Shown piece after piece: positions 37,722 through 47,029 of a stretch of 64,000 bases of DNA; positions within the stretch are counted from its first letter, which is position 1, and each line of letters opens with the position of its first letter. The position numbers and the translations under genes were made by a program. The DNA lies in contig NZ_AP012541.1 of assembly GCF_000829035.1 (NCBI RefSeq), positions 1,860,001 to 1,924,000 of the forward strand, given 5' to 3'. Source of the stretch: Lacticaseibacillus paracasei subsp. paracasei (GTDB lineage Bacteria > Bacillota > Bacilli > Lactobacillales > Lactobacillaceae). The notes below the pieces were generated by a model. That model did no database searches and was not told the DNA's origin. It saw only the letters and a program-made list of their open reading frames with translations.

Positions 37722-38756
37722 ATGAAAAGAATCGCTTTGTTTGCACTAATGGTGCTAGTCATCAGTCCATTTCTCATTGCAGCAGGGCAAAAGACTACCG
37801 CAACAACACCAGAGTTTGCTGTTACGCCTGTGCTGCCAAGTAATCAAAAACAGGCAGACGCAGGCTATTTTGACTTGCAGGTCGATCCTGGCCAACAAGA
37901 AAATTTGCAACTTCGCATCAGCAACCTATCTGATCAGGTGCAAACTTATACAATTGCCGTGAACCCTGCTTATACCACCGATAGCGGTGCCATCGCCTTT
38001 GATCGCGCTATGCCGCCTTTGAACCAAGATGCACGCCGTTTGAATACGCTCATTAGCGGGCCGGAAAAAGTCAGTGTACCAGCCAAAACAGAAAAATTGG
38101 TCACTTATATATTAAAAGCACCGAGCCAGCATTTTATTGGCGTTATTTCTGGCGGTTTCTATGTGTCTCCTGAAAATGACTCCAGCACCAACAAGTCGGT
38201 AAGCGGCGTTCGCTTCACAAATCGTTTTGCTATCGGGATCACCACTATTTTGCGCCAAGATTTCAAGACGCCTAATCCGCCACTACTGGCAATGACAAAA
38301 GCAGGCATTGGTACGATTAACCACTATGCCGCCGTCCAAGCAACCATCAGCAATCCTTCTGGCAATCAGTTCGGTGACATCACGAGTGACTATGCCTTAA
38401 GCAAAACAGGAACAAAAAAGGCCTTGATAACCGGTCATTTTGTGGGGCAAGCCGTCGCTCCGCACTCATTTTTCACCCAAAGCATCCTGCTCAATGACCG
38501 CAAACTCATGGCTGGTGACTATTCCCTCAAATGGACAGCTAAATCAGGCGACTTTTCTTGGACAAAAACACTTGCCTTTCACTATAGCGGTCATTTACCA
38601 AAAAACACCCTACAACCTGTTGTCAACAAACCAAAGACAAAAGCACCTGACAATCCACAACTGCCTTGGATCATTACTGGTATCGCCATTGCGCTTCTCC
38701 TCATCTTGACCGGTACATGGGGCTGGAGCACTTGGCATCGGCGGCATAACCAGTAG
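37722..38756 (+). CDS. WxL-associated DUF916/DUF3324 protein
   Basis: The 344-residue protein has a signal peptide (MKRIALFALMVLVISPFLIA), an N-terminal DUF916 beta domain, a DUF3324-like second domain and one C-terminal membrane helix (about residues 315-337) followed by a basic tail. Such proteins sit in WxL operons on the surface of Gram-positive bacteria and help hold WxL proteins. No WxL gene is beside it. The IS30 copy ends 90 bp upstream, so the cluster was probably cut, and the IS may supply the promoter. TGGAGGG precedes the ATG. Confidence 0.88.
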   Translation: MKRIALFALMVLVISPFLIAAGQKTTATTPEFAVTPVLPSNQKQADAGYFDLQVDPGQQENLQLRISNLSDQVQTYTIAVNPAYTTDSGAIAFDRAMPPLNQDARRLNTLISGPEKVSVPAKTEKLVTYILKAPSQHFIGVISGGFYVSPENDSSTNKSVSGVRFTNRFAIGITTILRQDFKTPNPPLLAMTKAGIGTINHYAAVQATISNPSGNQFGDITSDYALSKTGTKKALITGHFVGQAVAPHSFFTQSILLNDRKLMAGDYSLKWTAKSGDFSWTKTLAFHYSGHLPKNTLQPVVNKPKTKAPDNPQLPWIITGIAIALLLILTGTWGWSTWHRRHNQ

Positions 38757-38798
38757 AAAAACGTGCTGCCTGCTCACGATTGGCTTATGATAAAGGGA

Positions 38799-38916
38799 GA
38801 GCGTGAACTGATGCGGTTAGAAACCGGAACATAAGTGGGCTGGGACGCGATGACTGCACTTTGGTCATTGTGGCCAAGGTCCTTATGAGGAGGTTCCTGC
38901 GCCAGTGATCGCGTTT
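38799..38916 (+). repeat. Hairpin element copy D
   Basis: In the plus sense the copy reads GAGCGTGAACTG, GGTTAGAAACCGGAACATAA, a variable inner part with GATGAC/GTCAT pairing, and GGTCCTTATGAGGAGGTTCC. It begins 43 bp after the DUF916 stop and is followed after 5 bp by copy E. Confidence 0.7.
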
Positions 38917-38921
38917 AAAAA

Positions 38922-39041
38922 GAGCGTGAATTGGCGCGGTTAGAAACCGGCATATAAGTGGCCTCAAATGCAATGATGCGCCGCCATGGTCATTGTGCTC
39001 GAGGTCCTTGTGAGACGGTTTAGGCGTCAGTGAGCACGTTT
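38922..39041 (+). repeat. Hairpin element copy E
   Basis: The copy starts GAGCGTGAATTGG, then GGTTAGAAACCGGCATATAA. The inner stem is CCTC with GAGG and CAATGA with TCATTG. It ends GTCAGTGAGCACGTTT, directly joined to the AAAGGAGG ribosome site of the gene at 39057. Confidence 0.7.
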
Positions 39042-39056
39042 AAAGGAGGACTTCCC

Positions 39057-39632
39057 ATGTCAAACAATCGCATGCTCGGAAATGAGTTTCAAACAGCATA
39101 TGAAAGTGCTGGCGGAACGGATATTTTAAAATTTTTAGCGAATGTCAAGCAGGCATTCCAGTGCATTACGGATTTAACTGCACGAATCACTGGTATGCCC
39201 GATTCGGTTAAAAGTGAGTCTGTCTCTCAGTTATTAGTTCAACAATTGGATCAGACAACCTTCGCCGAAAGTGCCGTGCGTCAATGGGAAGACGATTTGC
39301 ATCGCTTTGCTGCTTATCTCACACCACTAGAACCACCTATCGCAATTCTTGATAGTTGGGATACATTAAATGACTTTTTGGAAGCGAATCAAGCATTGTT
39401 GAGTTCATTGCAAAATGTGCCTCTATTGACCCAAGAAACTCAAGAAGTCAAAACAACATCGCAGTTGTTCGTCTATCCAGCAGAACCCCTATTCCAAGTC
39501 GTTCAGGCCGACACTGGCGAAAGCGACTCAATTGATTTGGCCGGTTTGGCAGATGCTGATCCTGAAGGTGTCGCTGAAATTGCGCAGAATCACGGTGTTA
39601 CACCTTTTGCAGCGTTTAATGCCCAGCCTTGA
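39057..39632 (+). CDS. Unknown cytoplasmic protein
   Basis: The 191-residue protein begins MSNNRMLGNEFQTAYESAGG. It is helical with acidic patches and ends in a segment rich in Asp, Ala and Gly (DLAGLADADPEGVAEIAQNH). AAAGGAGG lies before ATG 39057; an earlier in-frame ATG at 39030 falls inside the hairpin element. There is no signal peptide or membrane segment. It may be cotranscribed with the DUF916 gene through the two repeat elements. Function is unknown. Confidence 0.7.
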   Translation: MSNNRMLGNEFQTAYESAGGTDILKFLANVKQAFQCITDLTARITGMPDSVKSESVSQLLVQQLDQTTFAESAVRQWEDDLHRFAAYLTPLEPPIAILDSWDTLNDFLEANQALLSSLQNVPLLTQETQEVKTTSQLFVYPAEPLFQVVQADTGESDSIDLAGLADADPEGVAEIAQNHGVTPFAAFNAQP

Positions 39633-39694
39633 TTTTAGGCTGTCAATCCTGTATGCTTGACAGGTTAAATTATGAAAAAGTGAGGTGCTAAAAC

Positions 39695-39844
39695 ATGCGG
39701 AATAACATCATCTTAGGCAACAATGAAACCGGCGAACGGATCTATTTGACTTCCAAGAACAAGCGGAATACACCTGATCGTTTGCAACTCAAGAAGTATT
39801 CACCGAAGCTGCACAAGCGCGTGGTTTTCACCGAAGTTAAGTAA
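39695..39844 (+). CDS. rpmG: Ribosomal protein L33, cysteine-free form
   Basis: The 49-residue product starts [20 protein letters not shown] and ends KRVVFTEVK, the bL33 pattern. The four zinc-binding Cys residues of the classic form are missing, so this is the C-minus paralogue that replaces the zinc form when zinc is scarce. AGTGAGGTG precedes the ATG. It stands between an unknown gene and sodA. Confidence 0.93.
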   Translation: MRNNIILGNNETGERIYLTSKNKRNTPDRLQLKKYSPKLHKRVVFTEVK

Positions 39845-40060
39845 TTATTCAATGACTTCATCAGTCTATATCGCCTCCTATCAGTGTTTATCATTGGTGG
39901 GACGCGATATTTTTTGTCTTTTTATGACTGCTGATGAGCCACCACTGGCACAACATTATTATTAACATGAGCAAGTTATTAGGCTGGCCATTCTTCAACA
40001 TGCTAAAGTTACTTATAGTAAGTGTGTGACGCTGTCCTCAAACAAGAAAGGTTGATTCCT

Positions 40061-40678
40061 ATGACATTTGTTTTGCCAGATTTACCTTTTGACTACGCAG
40101 CTCTTGAACCTTACATTGACGCAACAACGATGCACCTTCACCATGACAAGCATCATCAGACATACATTGATAAACTTAATGCCAGTTTAGATGGTGTCCC
40201 TCAGGCGGCCGGCAAATCCATTGAGCAACTATTGACAGGGCTTGATGCGCTGCCAGAAAGCGTGCGCGTTTCCGTCCGGAACAATGGCGGCGGACACTAT
40301 AATCACTCATTGTTTTGGACGATGCTGAGTCCTGAAAGCACCATCAAACCGGACGGCCAATTATTAGCAGATCTTGAAAGTACCTTCGATTCATTTGACA
40401 AGTTCAAAGCCGAATTCAGTCAAGCAGCTTTATCTGTTTTTGGATCAGGTTGGGCCTGGCTTGTCAAAGACAACGCGACCTTAAAAATTGTGACGACAGC
40501 AAATCAAGATTCACCAATCACGTATCATCAGTACCCGCTGCTAGGCTTGGATGTCTGGGAGCACGCGTATTACTTGCATTATCAAAATCGCCGACCAGAA
40601 TATGTGGACGCCTTCTTCAAGGTCATCAACTGGCAGACGGTTGAAAATCGCCTGATGCATCCCGATACAAACGCCTGA
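40061..40678 (+). CDS. sodA: Superoxide dismutase, Mn-type
   Basis: The 205-residue cytoplasmic enzyme dismutates superoxide. Metal ligands are His in HHDKHHQTYIDKL, His in GGGHYNHSLFW, and Asp plus His in LGLDVWEHAYYL; this last signature is typical of Mn/Fe enzymes. The start is ATG 40061 with AGAAAGG upstream. Sequence features such as GGGHYNHS and the Q-rich second half favour manganese, but iron use cannot be excluded. It is the terminal gene before a strong terminator. Confidence 0.92.
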   Translation: MTFVLPDLPFDYAALEPYIDATTMHLHHDKHHQTYIDKLNASLDGVPQAAGKSIEQLLTGLDALPESVRVSVRNNGGGHYNHSLFWTMLSPESTIKPDGQLLADLESTFDSFDKFKAEFSQAALSVFGSGWAWLVKDNATLKIVTTANQDSPITYHQYPLLGLDVWEHAYYLHYQNRRPEYVDAFFKVINWQTVENRLMHPDTNA

Positions 40679-40702
40679 CGATGTTTGGTCACTAACTTTA
40701 CT

Positions 40703-40740
40703 AAAAGCCGAAGTGCAAACACATTTTGCACTTCGGCTTT
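40703..40740 (+). terminator. sodA terminator
   Basis: AAAGCCGAAGTGCAAA pairs with TTTGCACTTCGGCTTT, followed by TTTT. It ends sodA and may stop the converging pseudouridine synthase message. Confidence 0.88.
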
Positions 40741-40781
40741 TTTTCATGTCTTCGTCTGAATCTACTGCACGTCATACTAGG

Positions 40782-41663
40782 TCAGATTGTTGGCTCAATT
40801 TGGGGTGCTTCTGTCAGCAGTTGGTTAAACAAAGCCGGCACCGGCAATTCAGCCGTAATCCGCTTTTCCGAAAAAGGATCCGTAAATTTCAACCGCGTCG
40901 CCTGCAAGGCTTGATACGGTATTCGCGCATCTGGCTGACCATAAAGGTGATCGCCAATTAATGGATGACCTAAACTTGCAAAATGAACGCGAATTTGATG
41001 TGTCCGACCGGTCAGCAACTGGACATCAACCAAAGTATTGGTTTTTTCTTTTAAAACCCGGTATTTTGTCAGCGCCGTCTGGCCATCAGCTGCCACAATT
41101 CGGTGAATGCCATCCGCCGCTAATTTCAGAGGTGCATCAATTTCACCTTTTGGGGATGGCAATTTACCGCTGACAACCGCCAAGTAATGCTTCGTCAGTG
41201 TGCGTTGATGTGCTTGATCAAACCGGCCTTGTGCGTATGGATGTTTTGCAGCCAGCACCAGTCCGACAGTATCGCGATCAAGTCGAGTCATGATGGCTGG
41301 TTGTGGTGCGTCAATTTTTTGCTCAACCAAATAGCCCGCAATACGATTCAATAAACTCGAATTCGGTGTGTGGGGTCCGGGAACGCTTGTCAATCCAGCT
41401 GGTTTTGAGACAATTAGCCAATTAGCATCTTCATAAATGACTTCTAAAGGCGCAAACTCTGGCGTCAGCGTTTTGCTAGTCGGAATTTCAAAGCGGATAA
41501 TCTGGCCAGCTTCAACCGGACCATTGCCAGATGCTTGCCCATCAACCCAGATCAAATGATCTGCCAGCATTTTTTTGAACAAGCGATGACTGACACCTTG
41601 CTCTGCTAGCCAACGTTTGACCGTTGTCGACCGTGTCACCTTTGACGTAAATGAATATCGCAT
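40782..41663 (-). CDS. RluA-family pseudouridine synthase
   Basis: The 293-residue enzyme converts uridine to pseudouridine in ribosomal or transfer RNA. The catalytic Asp is in TRLDRDTVGLVL and the RTHQIRVH motif follows at about residue 230. The N-terminal S4-like part (SHRLFKKMLADHLIWVDGQ) helps RNA binding. The start is ATG 41663 with AAAGGAAATAGG; an upstream ATG at 41729 lacks a ribosome site. It is most similar to RluD-type enzymes; the exact target is unknown. Confidence 0.88.
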   Translation of the reverse strand: MRYSFTSKVTRSTTVKRWLAEQGVSHRLFKKMLADHLIWVDGQASGNGPVEAGQIIRFEIPTSKTLTPEFAPLEVIYEDANWLIVSKPAGLTSVPGPHTPNSSLLNRIAGYLVEQKIDAPQPAIMTRLDRDTVGLVLAAKHPYAQGRFDQAHQRTLTKHYLAVVSGKLPSPKGEIDAPLKLAADGIHRIVAADGQTALTKYRVLKEKTNTLVDVQLLTGRTHQIRVHFASLGHPLIGDHLYGQPDARIPYQALQATRLKFTDPFSEKRITAELPVPALFNQLLTEAPQIEPTI

Positions 41664-41796
41664 ACCTATTTCCTTTCGCCATCCCTCTTCCGCACTTAAA
41701 ACCGAACGAATCGGAATCCAGATTTGCATTTAAACGGGTTTTGGGACTATGGTTAGACTATGGTTAATGTACAAGAATAAGGAGGAACAGGCAAAT

Positions 41797-42606
41797 ATGC
41801 AAGTGGAAAAAGACGTGATCTACGATAGCGCCTATAATTTAGCCGCCGATCTCTATGTACCTGACGAAGCCAATGGCGGTGCCATCGTGTATGCACACGG
41901 CGGTGGCTGGTTTCGCGGCGATAAGGAAAATGAAAGCGATTTAGGTAAATATTTTGCCGATGCCGGCTATCTATTTGCGATTCCGAACTTTCGCTTAGCC
42001 CCTAAATATTTATATCCAACAGCACAAAACGATTTCGATCATTTCATTAATTGGTTACTTGCTTCCCCTTACGATTTTGATCGTGAGCGTTTGGGACTTT
42101 TGGGGGCAAGTTCAGGCGGCACCATGGTTCTGCAAAACAGTTTAGCTTCCGGCTATCCGCTCGTTGCATGGTCCCCTGTTGTTGATTTTGCCAACTGGGT
42201 TCAAAAAAATCAAATGGTAAAGGCTTCTGTGGATGGGAAAAAAGAACTTGGTCTTACCGAGATCCACGAAATTCATGATTCATTTTACAAGTATTTCGTG
42301 CAGACTTACCTTGGCGGCTTAGACCCGCGTTTGTTGACCGCGGTCAATCCCACCAACCATTTAACCGATCAATTAGGTCCGGCATTGTTGTTCAATTCAG
42401 CTGATGAATTGATGCCACTGCCAAGTGCCTTGCACTTTTTACAACAAGCTGCCATGTTTGGTCGCGATATCGGACTGCATGTTGTACCCGGAACCGGTCA
42501 TGCCCGCGACTACACAAGTTTTGCCTTGCCAGAAACCAAGCGCTTTTTTGATCATCACTTGTTTACGACGGTTGAAGACAAAACGTTGAACAAAGCGACA
42601 GACTGA
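41797..42606 (+). CDS. Alpha/beta hydrolase, carboxylesterase type
   Basis: The 269-residue esterase has the oxyanion motif YAHGGGWFRGD and the nucleophile elbow GASSGG. A later Asp (NSADELMPL) and the final His (GTGHARDY) complete the triad. It belongs to the hormone-sensitive lipase-like/BD-FAE group. The start is ATG 41797 behind AAGGAGG. The substrate is unknown, probably a short-chain ester. It is a single-gene transcript ending in a strong hairpin. Confidence 0.85.
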   Translation: MQVEKDVIYDSAYNLAADLYVPDEANGGAIVYAHGGGWFRGDKENESDLGKYFADAGYLFAIPNFRLAPKYLYPTAQNDFDHFINWLLASPYDFDRERLGLLGASSGGTMVLQNSLASGYPLVAWSPVVDFANWVQKNQMVKASVDGKKELGLTEIHEIHDSFYKYFVQTYLGGLDPRLLTAVNPTNHLTDQLGPALLFNSADELMPLPSALHFLQQAAMFGRDIGLHVVPGTGHARDYTSFALPETKRFFDHHLFTTVEDKTLNKATD

Positions 42607-42630
42607 GCTTAACAACAAATTCGGTCAGTA

Positions 42631-42683
42631 AAATAGCGTTGCGATCAACCTTCATTCCGAATGGTGATCGCAACGCTATTTTT
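42631..42683 (+). terminator. Hydrolase gene terminator
   Basis: AAATAGCGTTGCGATCA pairs with TGATCGCAACGCTATTT and is followed by TTTT. It can also stop the gene on the minus strand. Confidence 0.88.
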
Positions 42684-42757
42684 ATGCGTCAATTTTAACA
42701 AACATCAACCGTCACCGGCTGCAAAGGTCGGTTCACGGTTATCTTAAGTAAAGAACT

Positions 42758-43339
42758 TCATGCGTGATGCAGAATCAATGGCGATGCGACACCGGGCGCG
42801 ACCCATTCAAGGCCGCCACTAACTGGCACCAAATAAATGGCATCAGCGCCGACATCTGTCGGGATCAAGACAAAACCATTGCCTTCTGGCGTTACCTTAT
42901 AGCCGGTTTTTGTTGTTACGCCAGCCTGAACAACGGTCAGCTGGTCTGCCGTAATTGTCAGCGTCACGTGCTCATTCTGCCATGTGCCGAGATAAACCGG
43001 TGCAGTGTTGCTGACATCCTCAGCACTGACCGAAGGCGTTGCTTGAGTCGTACTTGCTGTCGAAGCTGTCTCGGTATGCACAGTCGCAACCGTGCTCGAA
43101 CTGCTGATCTCTTCAGAAGGTTGTGTTGTTGCCGCTGAGGAATTTGTTACAGCGACTGTCGAAGAGGCGGTCGCATTCTCTTTTTTAGGTTTTACTGTTG
43201 CAGCTGGTTGCTTTTTAGGCGTTGTGACAGTGACTGTTTTTGTATCAGTCCCGGCATTTGCCTGATGCTGATAAAGTGCAGCACCGGAAACCCCACTGAA
43301 GGTCAAAATCGCTGTTGCCAACAAAAACCACTTTTTCAT
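42758..43339 (-). CDS. Secreted Ser/Thr-rich protein
   Basis: The 193-residue protein has a signal peptide (MKKWFLLATAILTFSGVSGA, cleavage near GAAL). A low-complexity Thr/Ser/Val-rich stalk spans about residues 35-110 (TVTVTTPKKQPAATVKPKK), and a C-terminal domain of about 75 residues follows (YLGTWQNEHVTLTITADQL, resembling a small lipocalin-like fold). GGGAGTG precedes ATG 43339. It is probably released or wall-associated. No anchoring motif is seen. Confidence 0.78.
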   Translation of the reverse strand: MKKWFLLATAILTFSGVSGAALYQHQANAGTDTKTVTVTTPKKQPAATVKPKKENATASSTVAVTNSSAATTQPSEEISSSSTVATVHTETASTASTTQATPSVSAEDVSNTAPVYLGTWQNEHVTLTITADQLTVVQAGVTTKTGYKVTPEGNGFVLIPTDVGADAIYLVPVSGGLEWVAPGVASPLILHHA

Positions 43340-43562
43340 GTCATTCACTCCCAACTAGACATACTGTCGTCGACAGGTCCGTTTTTCTTATTATCTCTAG
43401 CCTATCATGCTGCCTAATAAAATGTTACAAAACGATGTCAACGCAAGCAAATCTTAATAATTGCGGCATTCTCACTGTCATCTTTTTGTAACATTTAAAA
43501 AGCGGTGGTTCCCTCTTGCCGAAGCAAACGTATGTTCGTATAATCGATTTGAGGTGATCATC

Positions 43563-43988
43563 ATGACTTATGAAGAAAAAATCGGCACCGAAAGATTCGA
43601 TGCCATGGTGGCGGATTTTTTCGCAAATCGTTACTTTGATCGCGGCATGCGTAAATGGCAAGGCTACTATCTTTCTGATCATACAGCCGCTTTAAAGAAG
43701 CAATCTAAAAGCGAAGCGCTGGTTTATCCCCCGCTGCCCCTTCAGGATCAAGCGGTCATTCGCGCAATCTTGCTACAAGCCTATGCAGAAGGCCAAACAG
43801 TAACAGCCCAGCTTAACCTGCAAACACCTAGTGGTCAGATGCTGCCACCGATTCGCGGCAAGGTTGGCGGTTTAACTGACAGTGACGTGGTTAATATTGC
43901 GGATCAAAATATGGCAATCGGATCAATTCGGCACATCGAACTCATCCCGTTTGCTGCATCAACGCATCAAAAAAATACGCCAGACTAA
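43563..43988 (+). CDS. YolD-like protein, tentative
   Basis: The 141-residue protein carries DRGMRKWQGYYLSDH, resembling the DRGMxKW core of YolD-like proteins that often accompany UmuC-type polymerases. No polymerase gene is near. GAGGTGATC precedes ATG 43563. Its last 47 bp overlap the end of citG on the other strand. The family call is inferred from one motif. Confidence 0.6.
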   Translation: MTYEEKIGTERFDAMVADFFANRYFDRGMRKWQGYYLSDHTAALKKQSKSEALVYPPLPLQDQAVIRAILLQAYAEGQTVTAQLNLQTPSGQMLPPIRGKVGGLTDSDVVNIADQNMAIGSIRHIELIPFAASTHQKNTPD

Positions 43989-44784
43989 GGTAGTCGGCCG
44001 TGCCGCCGGGGCTCAAATTTCGTGCAATCATTTCGGCGTTTAAAGCGCGCAACCCATTAGGTAGCCGGGACGCCGGGACATGTAACAACGCTTTGGCCGC
44101 ATCCTGAACAAACCGTAACCCAGCTGGCCCCCCACGGTGCAACACATTAGCATCTTCAACTTGTGCCATCAGATGAACCATCAGCTGTAGATAGCGCAGA
44201 TCGCCGCGTGTCGTGGTTTGCCGTAAGTAAGGCAGGATCACCGTCCGGATCGTCGGGTAGCCGGCTAACGCCTCACCACGCACGCCAGTCACACCATGCT
44301 TCATATACAACGCCTCGCCATGACTCAACTGTTTTTTTTCACTGAGATCGCGAAAATCGCCGCTCACGCCTTGCGCAATTTGCGCCACTGCCGGAAAAAG
44401 CGGGGCAAAATCATGCATGACTAACTGCTTAAGACTTTGCTTTTGCAACAACCATCCCAAAGCACCCAGTAAAAACCCAAAAGAAAAATTAGCCCCGCGA
44501 TGCGTATTCACACCTACTGTAGCTGTCATCATCGCTTTTTCAGCCTTTACCCCGATCGTCCGCAATTGCTGGTACAACTGTGGTACCGTTGCCGCCGTTA
44601 ATCCAGCATGCAGATACTGACCAAAATAAGGGGCCAGCGCATGAATGCTGGCCTCAAAGGTGGTGACGTTCATATCGCGATGAGCTCCATTGGACTCCGG
44701 ATCAACTAAGCCCGGCTTCGGCGCAAGCAAAACCTCTGCCCGCAGACTCGTGACCGCTGCTTGGGCGATTGTTTGTTCATTCAA
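43942..44784 (-). CDS. citG: Triphosphoribosyl-dephospho-CoA synthase
   Basis: The 280-residue enzyme makes the precursor of the citrate lyase prosthetic group from ATP and dephospho-CoA. The motif LAPKPGLVDPESNGAHRDM near residue 20 is typical of CitG, and the GVNTHRGANFSFGFLLG segment follows. The gene overlaps the regulator gene by 8 bp, so it is coupled to it. Together with CitX it activates the acyl carrier protein CitD. Confidence 0.93.
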   Translation of the reverse strand: MNEQTIAQAAVTSLRAEVLLAPKPGLVDPESNGAHRDMNVTTFEASIHALAPYFGQYLHAGLTAATVPQLYQQLRTIGVKAEKAMMTATVGVNTHRGANFSFGFLLGALGWLLQKQSLKQLVMHDFAPLFPAVAQIAQGVSGDFRDLSEKKQLSHGEALYMKHGVTGVRGEALAGYPTIRTVILPYLRQTTTRGDLRYLQLMVHLMAQVEDANVLHRGGPAGLRFVQDAAKALLHVPASRLPNGLRALNAEMIARNLSPGGTADYLSLAYFFDALMQQTG

Positions 44785-45472
44785 TGTTCTTTGCCTTCAT
44801 AACTTTCAGAATATATTGCAATGAGTGGCCCAAATGTTCACGCGTGATCAGTTTGATTTGATCATCATCGCGGTTTAACATCCCCCGATAAATCAGCCAA
44901 TGTTCCTGAATCGCAAGATTACGCCGATCATCCCCGTTAATACTGATGTCACGAAAATAGATCAAGTAATTTTGTAATTGGTTGACAATCATTTTCAGGC
45001 GCAACATATGGCTGGCATCGTAAATAAAGTTATTAAACTCGGTAAATTTGGCCATGACTTCAGGCACCCGGCCAGCATCATTCAACCGATCCGTTTCTTC
45101 CAGAAGCGCACGCATCTGTTTAAATTGAGCCGGCGTCATTAGCCGCATTGCCTTACGCGTTGCTAAAACATCTAATTCCTTGCGAATATCAAAAATCTCG
45201 TAGGCATCGTTGATCGAAATGCCCTTCACAATGACACCGATACCGGTTTTACGTTCGACCAGATCTTCTTCATCTAATCGTTCAAGCGCATACCGAATCG
45301 GTGTCCGACTGATATTGAGATTTTCGGACAAATTCTTTTCGTTAATACGCTCGCCGCTGGGTATTTCCCCTAACAAAATCGTCTTGCGAAGCGCTTCGTA
45401 CACCGCCTCTTTAATCGGCCGATTCTCCGAAAGATCCAGATTCCTTTTGACTGCTGGCACCACTTGATTCAT
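44777..45472 (-). CDS. citO: GntR/FadR-type citrate regulator
   Basis: The 231-residue protein has an N-terminal winged helix (ENLNISRTPIRYALERLDEE) and a C-terminal FCD ligand domain with a metal-coordinating His/Asp/Glu pattern. It corresponds to the citrate-binding activator CitO of Enterococcus. The gene lies beyond the operon terminator and has its own -10 TATAAT (45500-45505). Symbol by analogy. Confidence 0.85.
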   Translation of the reverse strand: MNQVVPAVKRNLDLSENRPIKEAVYEALRKTILLGEIPSGERINEKNLSENLNISRTPIRYALERLDEEDLVERKTGIGVIVKGISINDAYEIFDIRKELDVLATRKAMRLMTPAQFKQMRALLEETDRLNDAGRVPEVMAKFTEFNNFIYDASHMLRLKMIVNQLQNYLIYFRDISINGDDRRNLAIQEHWLIYRGMLNRDDDQIKLITREHLGHSLQYILKVMKAKNIE

Positions 45473-45513
45473 CGGTCGTTCCCCCTCGCTTCGTGGCCTA
45501 TTATAGCAAAAAA

Positions 45514-45537
45514 GCCGTTAACGGGGGTGTTAACGGC
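45514..45537 (-). terminator. Terminator of the citrate operon
   Basis: GCCGTTAAC pairs with GTTAACGGC and is followed by TTTTTT on the minus strand, 72 bp after oadA. The regulator promoter starts right behind it. Confidence 0.9.
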
Positions 45538-45608
45538 TTAAGGGAAATGAAGCTAGGAACAACTGGCAACTAGTGTAGCAGGCTCACGCAACGACGGTCA
45601 ACATCAGA

Positions 45609-47012
45609 TCAATCATGCGTCGGCTCAAAACTTAGCGACACCTTCTGCTCCGGCACATCATAAAACGGATCTTCGCGCCGGCCAAGAAAATCTTTAGCTT
45701 GATCTGGGAACAAAGCATAGCTTAAGACATCCTCTTCGTCGTGCGCATATTGTGCAATCGCTTGACGGAAATCAGGCATTTGCGGCTTGATTAAATCCGC
45801 GGGACGTTGTGTGACAACCGGTGCATCACCAATGATCTTTTTCACCATTTCGGGTGCAATTGCCACTGGCGGCCGACCATAAAGGCCGCGCACGTAATCC
45901 TTAATTTCATTTGGAATCAACTTATAACGCTCACCGCTCATGACATTCATCAAACTTTGTGTGCCCACCATCTGCGACAGCGGTGTAACCAACGGCGGAT
46001 AGCCTAAGTCAGCTCGGACACGCGGCACTTCCTTCAAAACATCGCCATAAAGTGCTTCTTGTCCTTGATCTTTTAGTTGCGCCAACAGGTTAGACAACAT
46101 CCCGCCTGGCACCTGATAGATCAAGGATTTAGGTTCAACATCTTTCACGCGCGGATTCAGTTGACCGGACTCGCGGAATCGATCGCGAATCGGCGCAAAG
46201 TAAGTGGCGATGTCACTGACCGTGCTTAAATCAACATCAGTCGGATAGCCAAGATCTTGCAACGCAACCAGCATGGATTCTGTTGCTGGCTGACTGGTGC
46301 CGCCAGCAAATGGCGAAACCGCGGTATCAATGATATCAGCACCGGCGCGAACTGCTTCCAGATACGTCATCTCAGCCATACCAGCGGTGGCGTGCGTATG
46401 CACTTCCAGTGGCACGCTGATTTCCTGCTTAATACCGGTAACCAGATCAAACGCCTTCTGTGGGGTTAAAATGCCTGCCATGTCTTTGATTGCAATTGAA
46501 TCCGCATCCATGTCAGCCATGTCTTTGGCTAACTTGATGAAGTAGTCGATCGTATGGAAATCACTGGTTGTGTAACAAATAGCAAGTTGAGCATGCCCGC
46601 CTGCTTGCTTCGTCGCTTCAAGCGCCGTTCGCAAGTTGCGTGTATCATTCAACGCATCGAAAATACGAATGATATCAATCCCGTTTTCAACTGACTTTGT
46701 GACAAAGTCAGTGACCACATCGTCGGCATAGTTCTTGTAACCTAGCAAGTTTTGCCCGCGCAAGAGCATTTGCAATTTGGTGTGCTTGACCGTCTTACGA
46801 ATCTTGCGCAACCGTTCCCACGGATCTTCATTCAGATAACGGAGACAGGCATCAAAAGTTGCCCCGCCCCACATTTCCAAAGATGCATAGCCGGCGGCAT
46901 CCATTTTATCGAGAATCGGCAAAATATCACTGAGCGGCATCCGCGTGGCAATCAGGCTTTGTTGCCCGTCACGCAAAACGGTTTCCATGAATTGGACTTT
47001 CTGTTTAGGCAT
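45609..47012 (-). CDS. oadA: Oxaloacetate decarboxylase alpha subunit
   Basis: The 467-residue carboxyltransferase moves CO2 from oxaloacetate to the biotin of OadD and leaves pyruvate. N-terminal ETVLRDGQQSLIATRMPLSD and the metal-binding HTH (PLEVHTHATAGMAEM) mark the HMGL/PYC-type barrel. A C-terminal conserved carboxylase domain follows. The biotin domain is absent and encoded by oadD. The start is ATG 47012 with AAAAGGAGG, which directly follows hairpin element B. An upstream frame to 47234 is rejected. Confidence 0.93.
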   Translation of the reverse strand: MPKQKVQFMETVLRDGQQSLIATRMPLSDILPILDKMDAAGYASLEMWGGATFDACLRYLNEDPWERLRKIRKTVKHTKLQMLLRGQNLLGYKNYADDVVTDFVTKSVENGIDIIRIFDALNDTRNLRTALEATKQAGGHAQLAICYTTSDFHTIDYFIKLAKDMADMDADSIAIKDMAGILTPQKAFDLVTGIKQEISVPLEVHTHATAGMAEMTYLEAVRAGADIIDTAVSPFAGGTSQPATESMLVALQDLGYPTDVDLSTVSDIATYFAPIRDRFRESGQLNPRVKDVEPKSLIYQVPGGMLSNLLAQLKDQGQEALYGDVLKEVPRVRADLGYPPLVTPLSQMVGTQSLMNVMSGERYKLIPNEIKDYVRGLYGRPPVAIAPEMVKKIIGDAPVVTQRPADLIKPQMPDFRQAIAQYAHDEEDVLSYALFPDQAKDFLGRREDPFYDVPEQKVSLSFEPTHD

Positions 47013-47029
47013 GGGGTGTCCTCCTTTTA

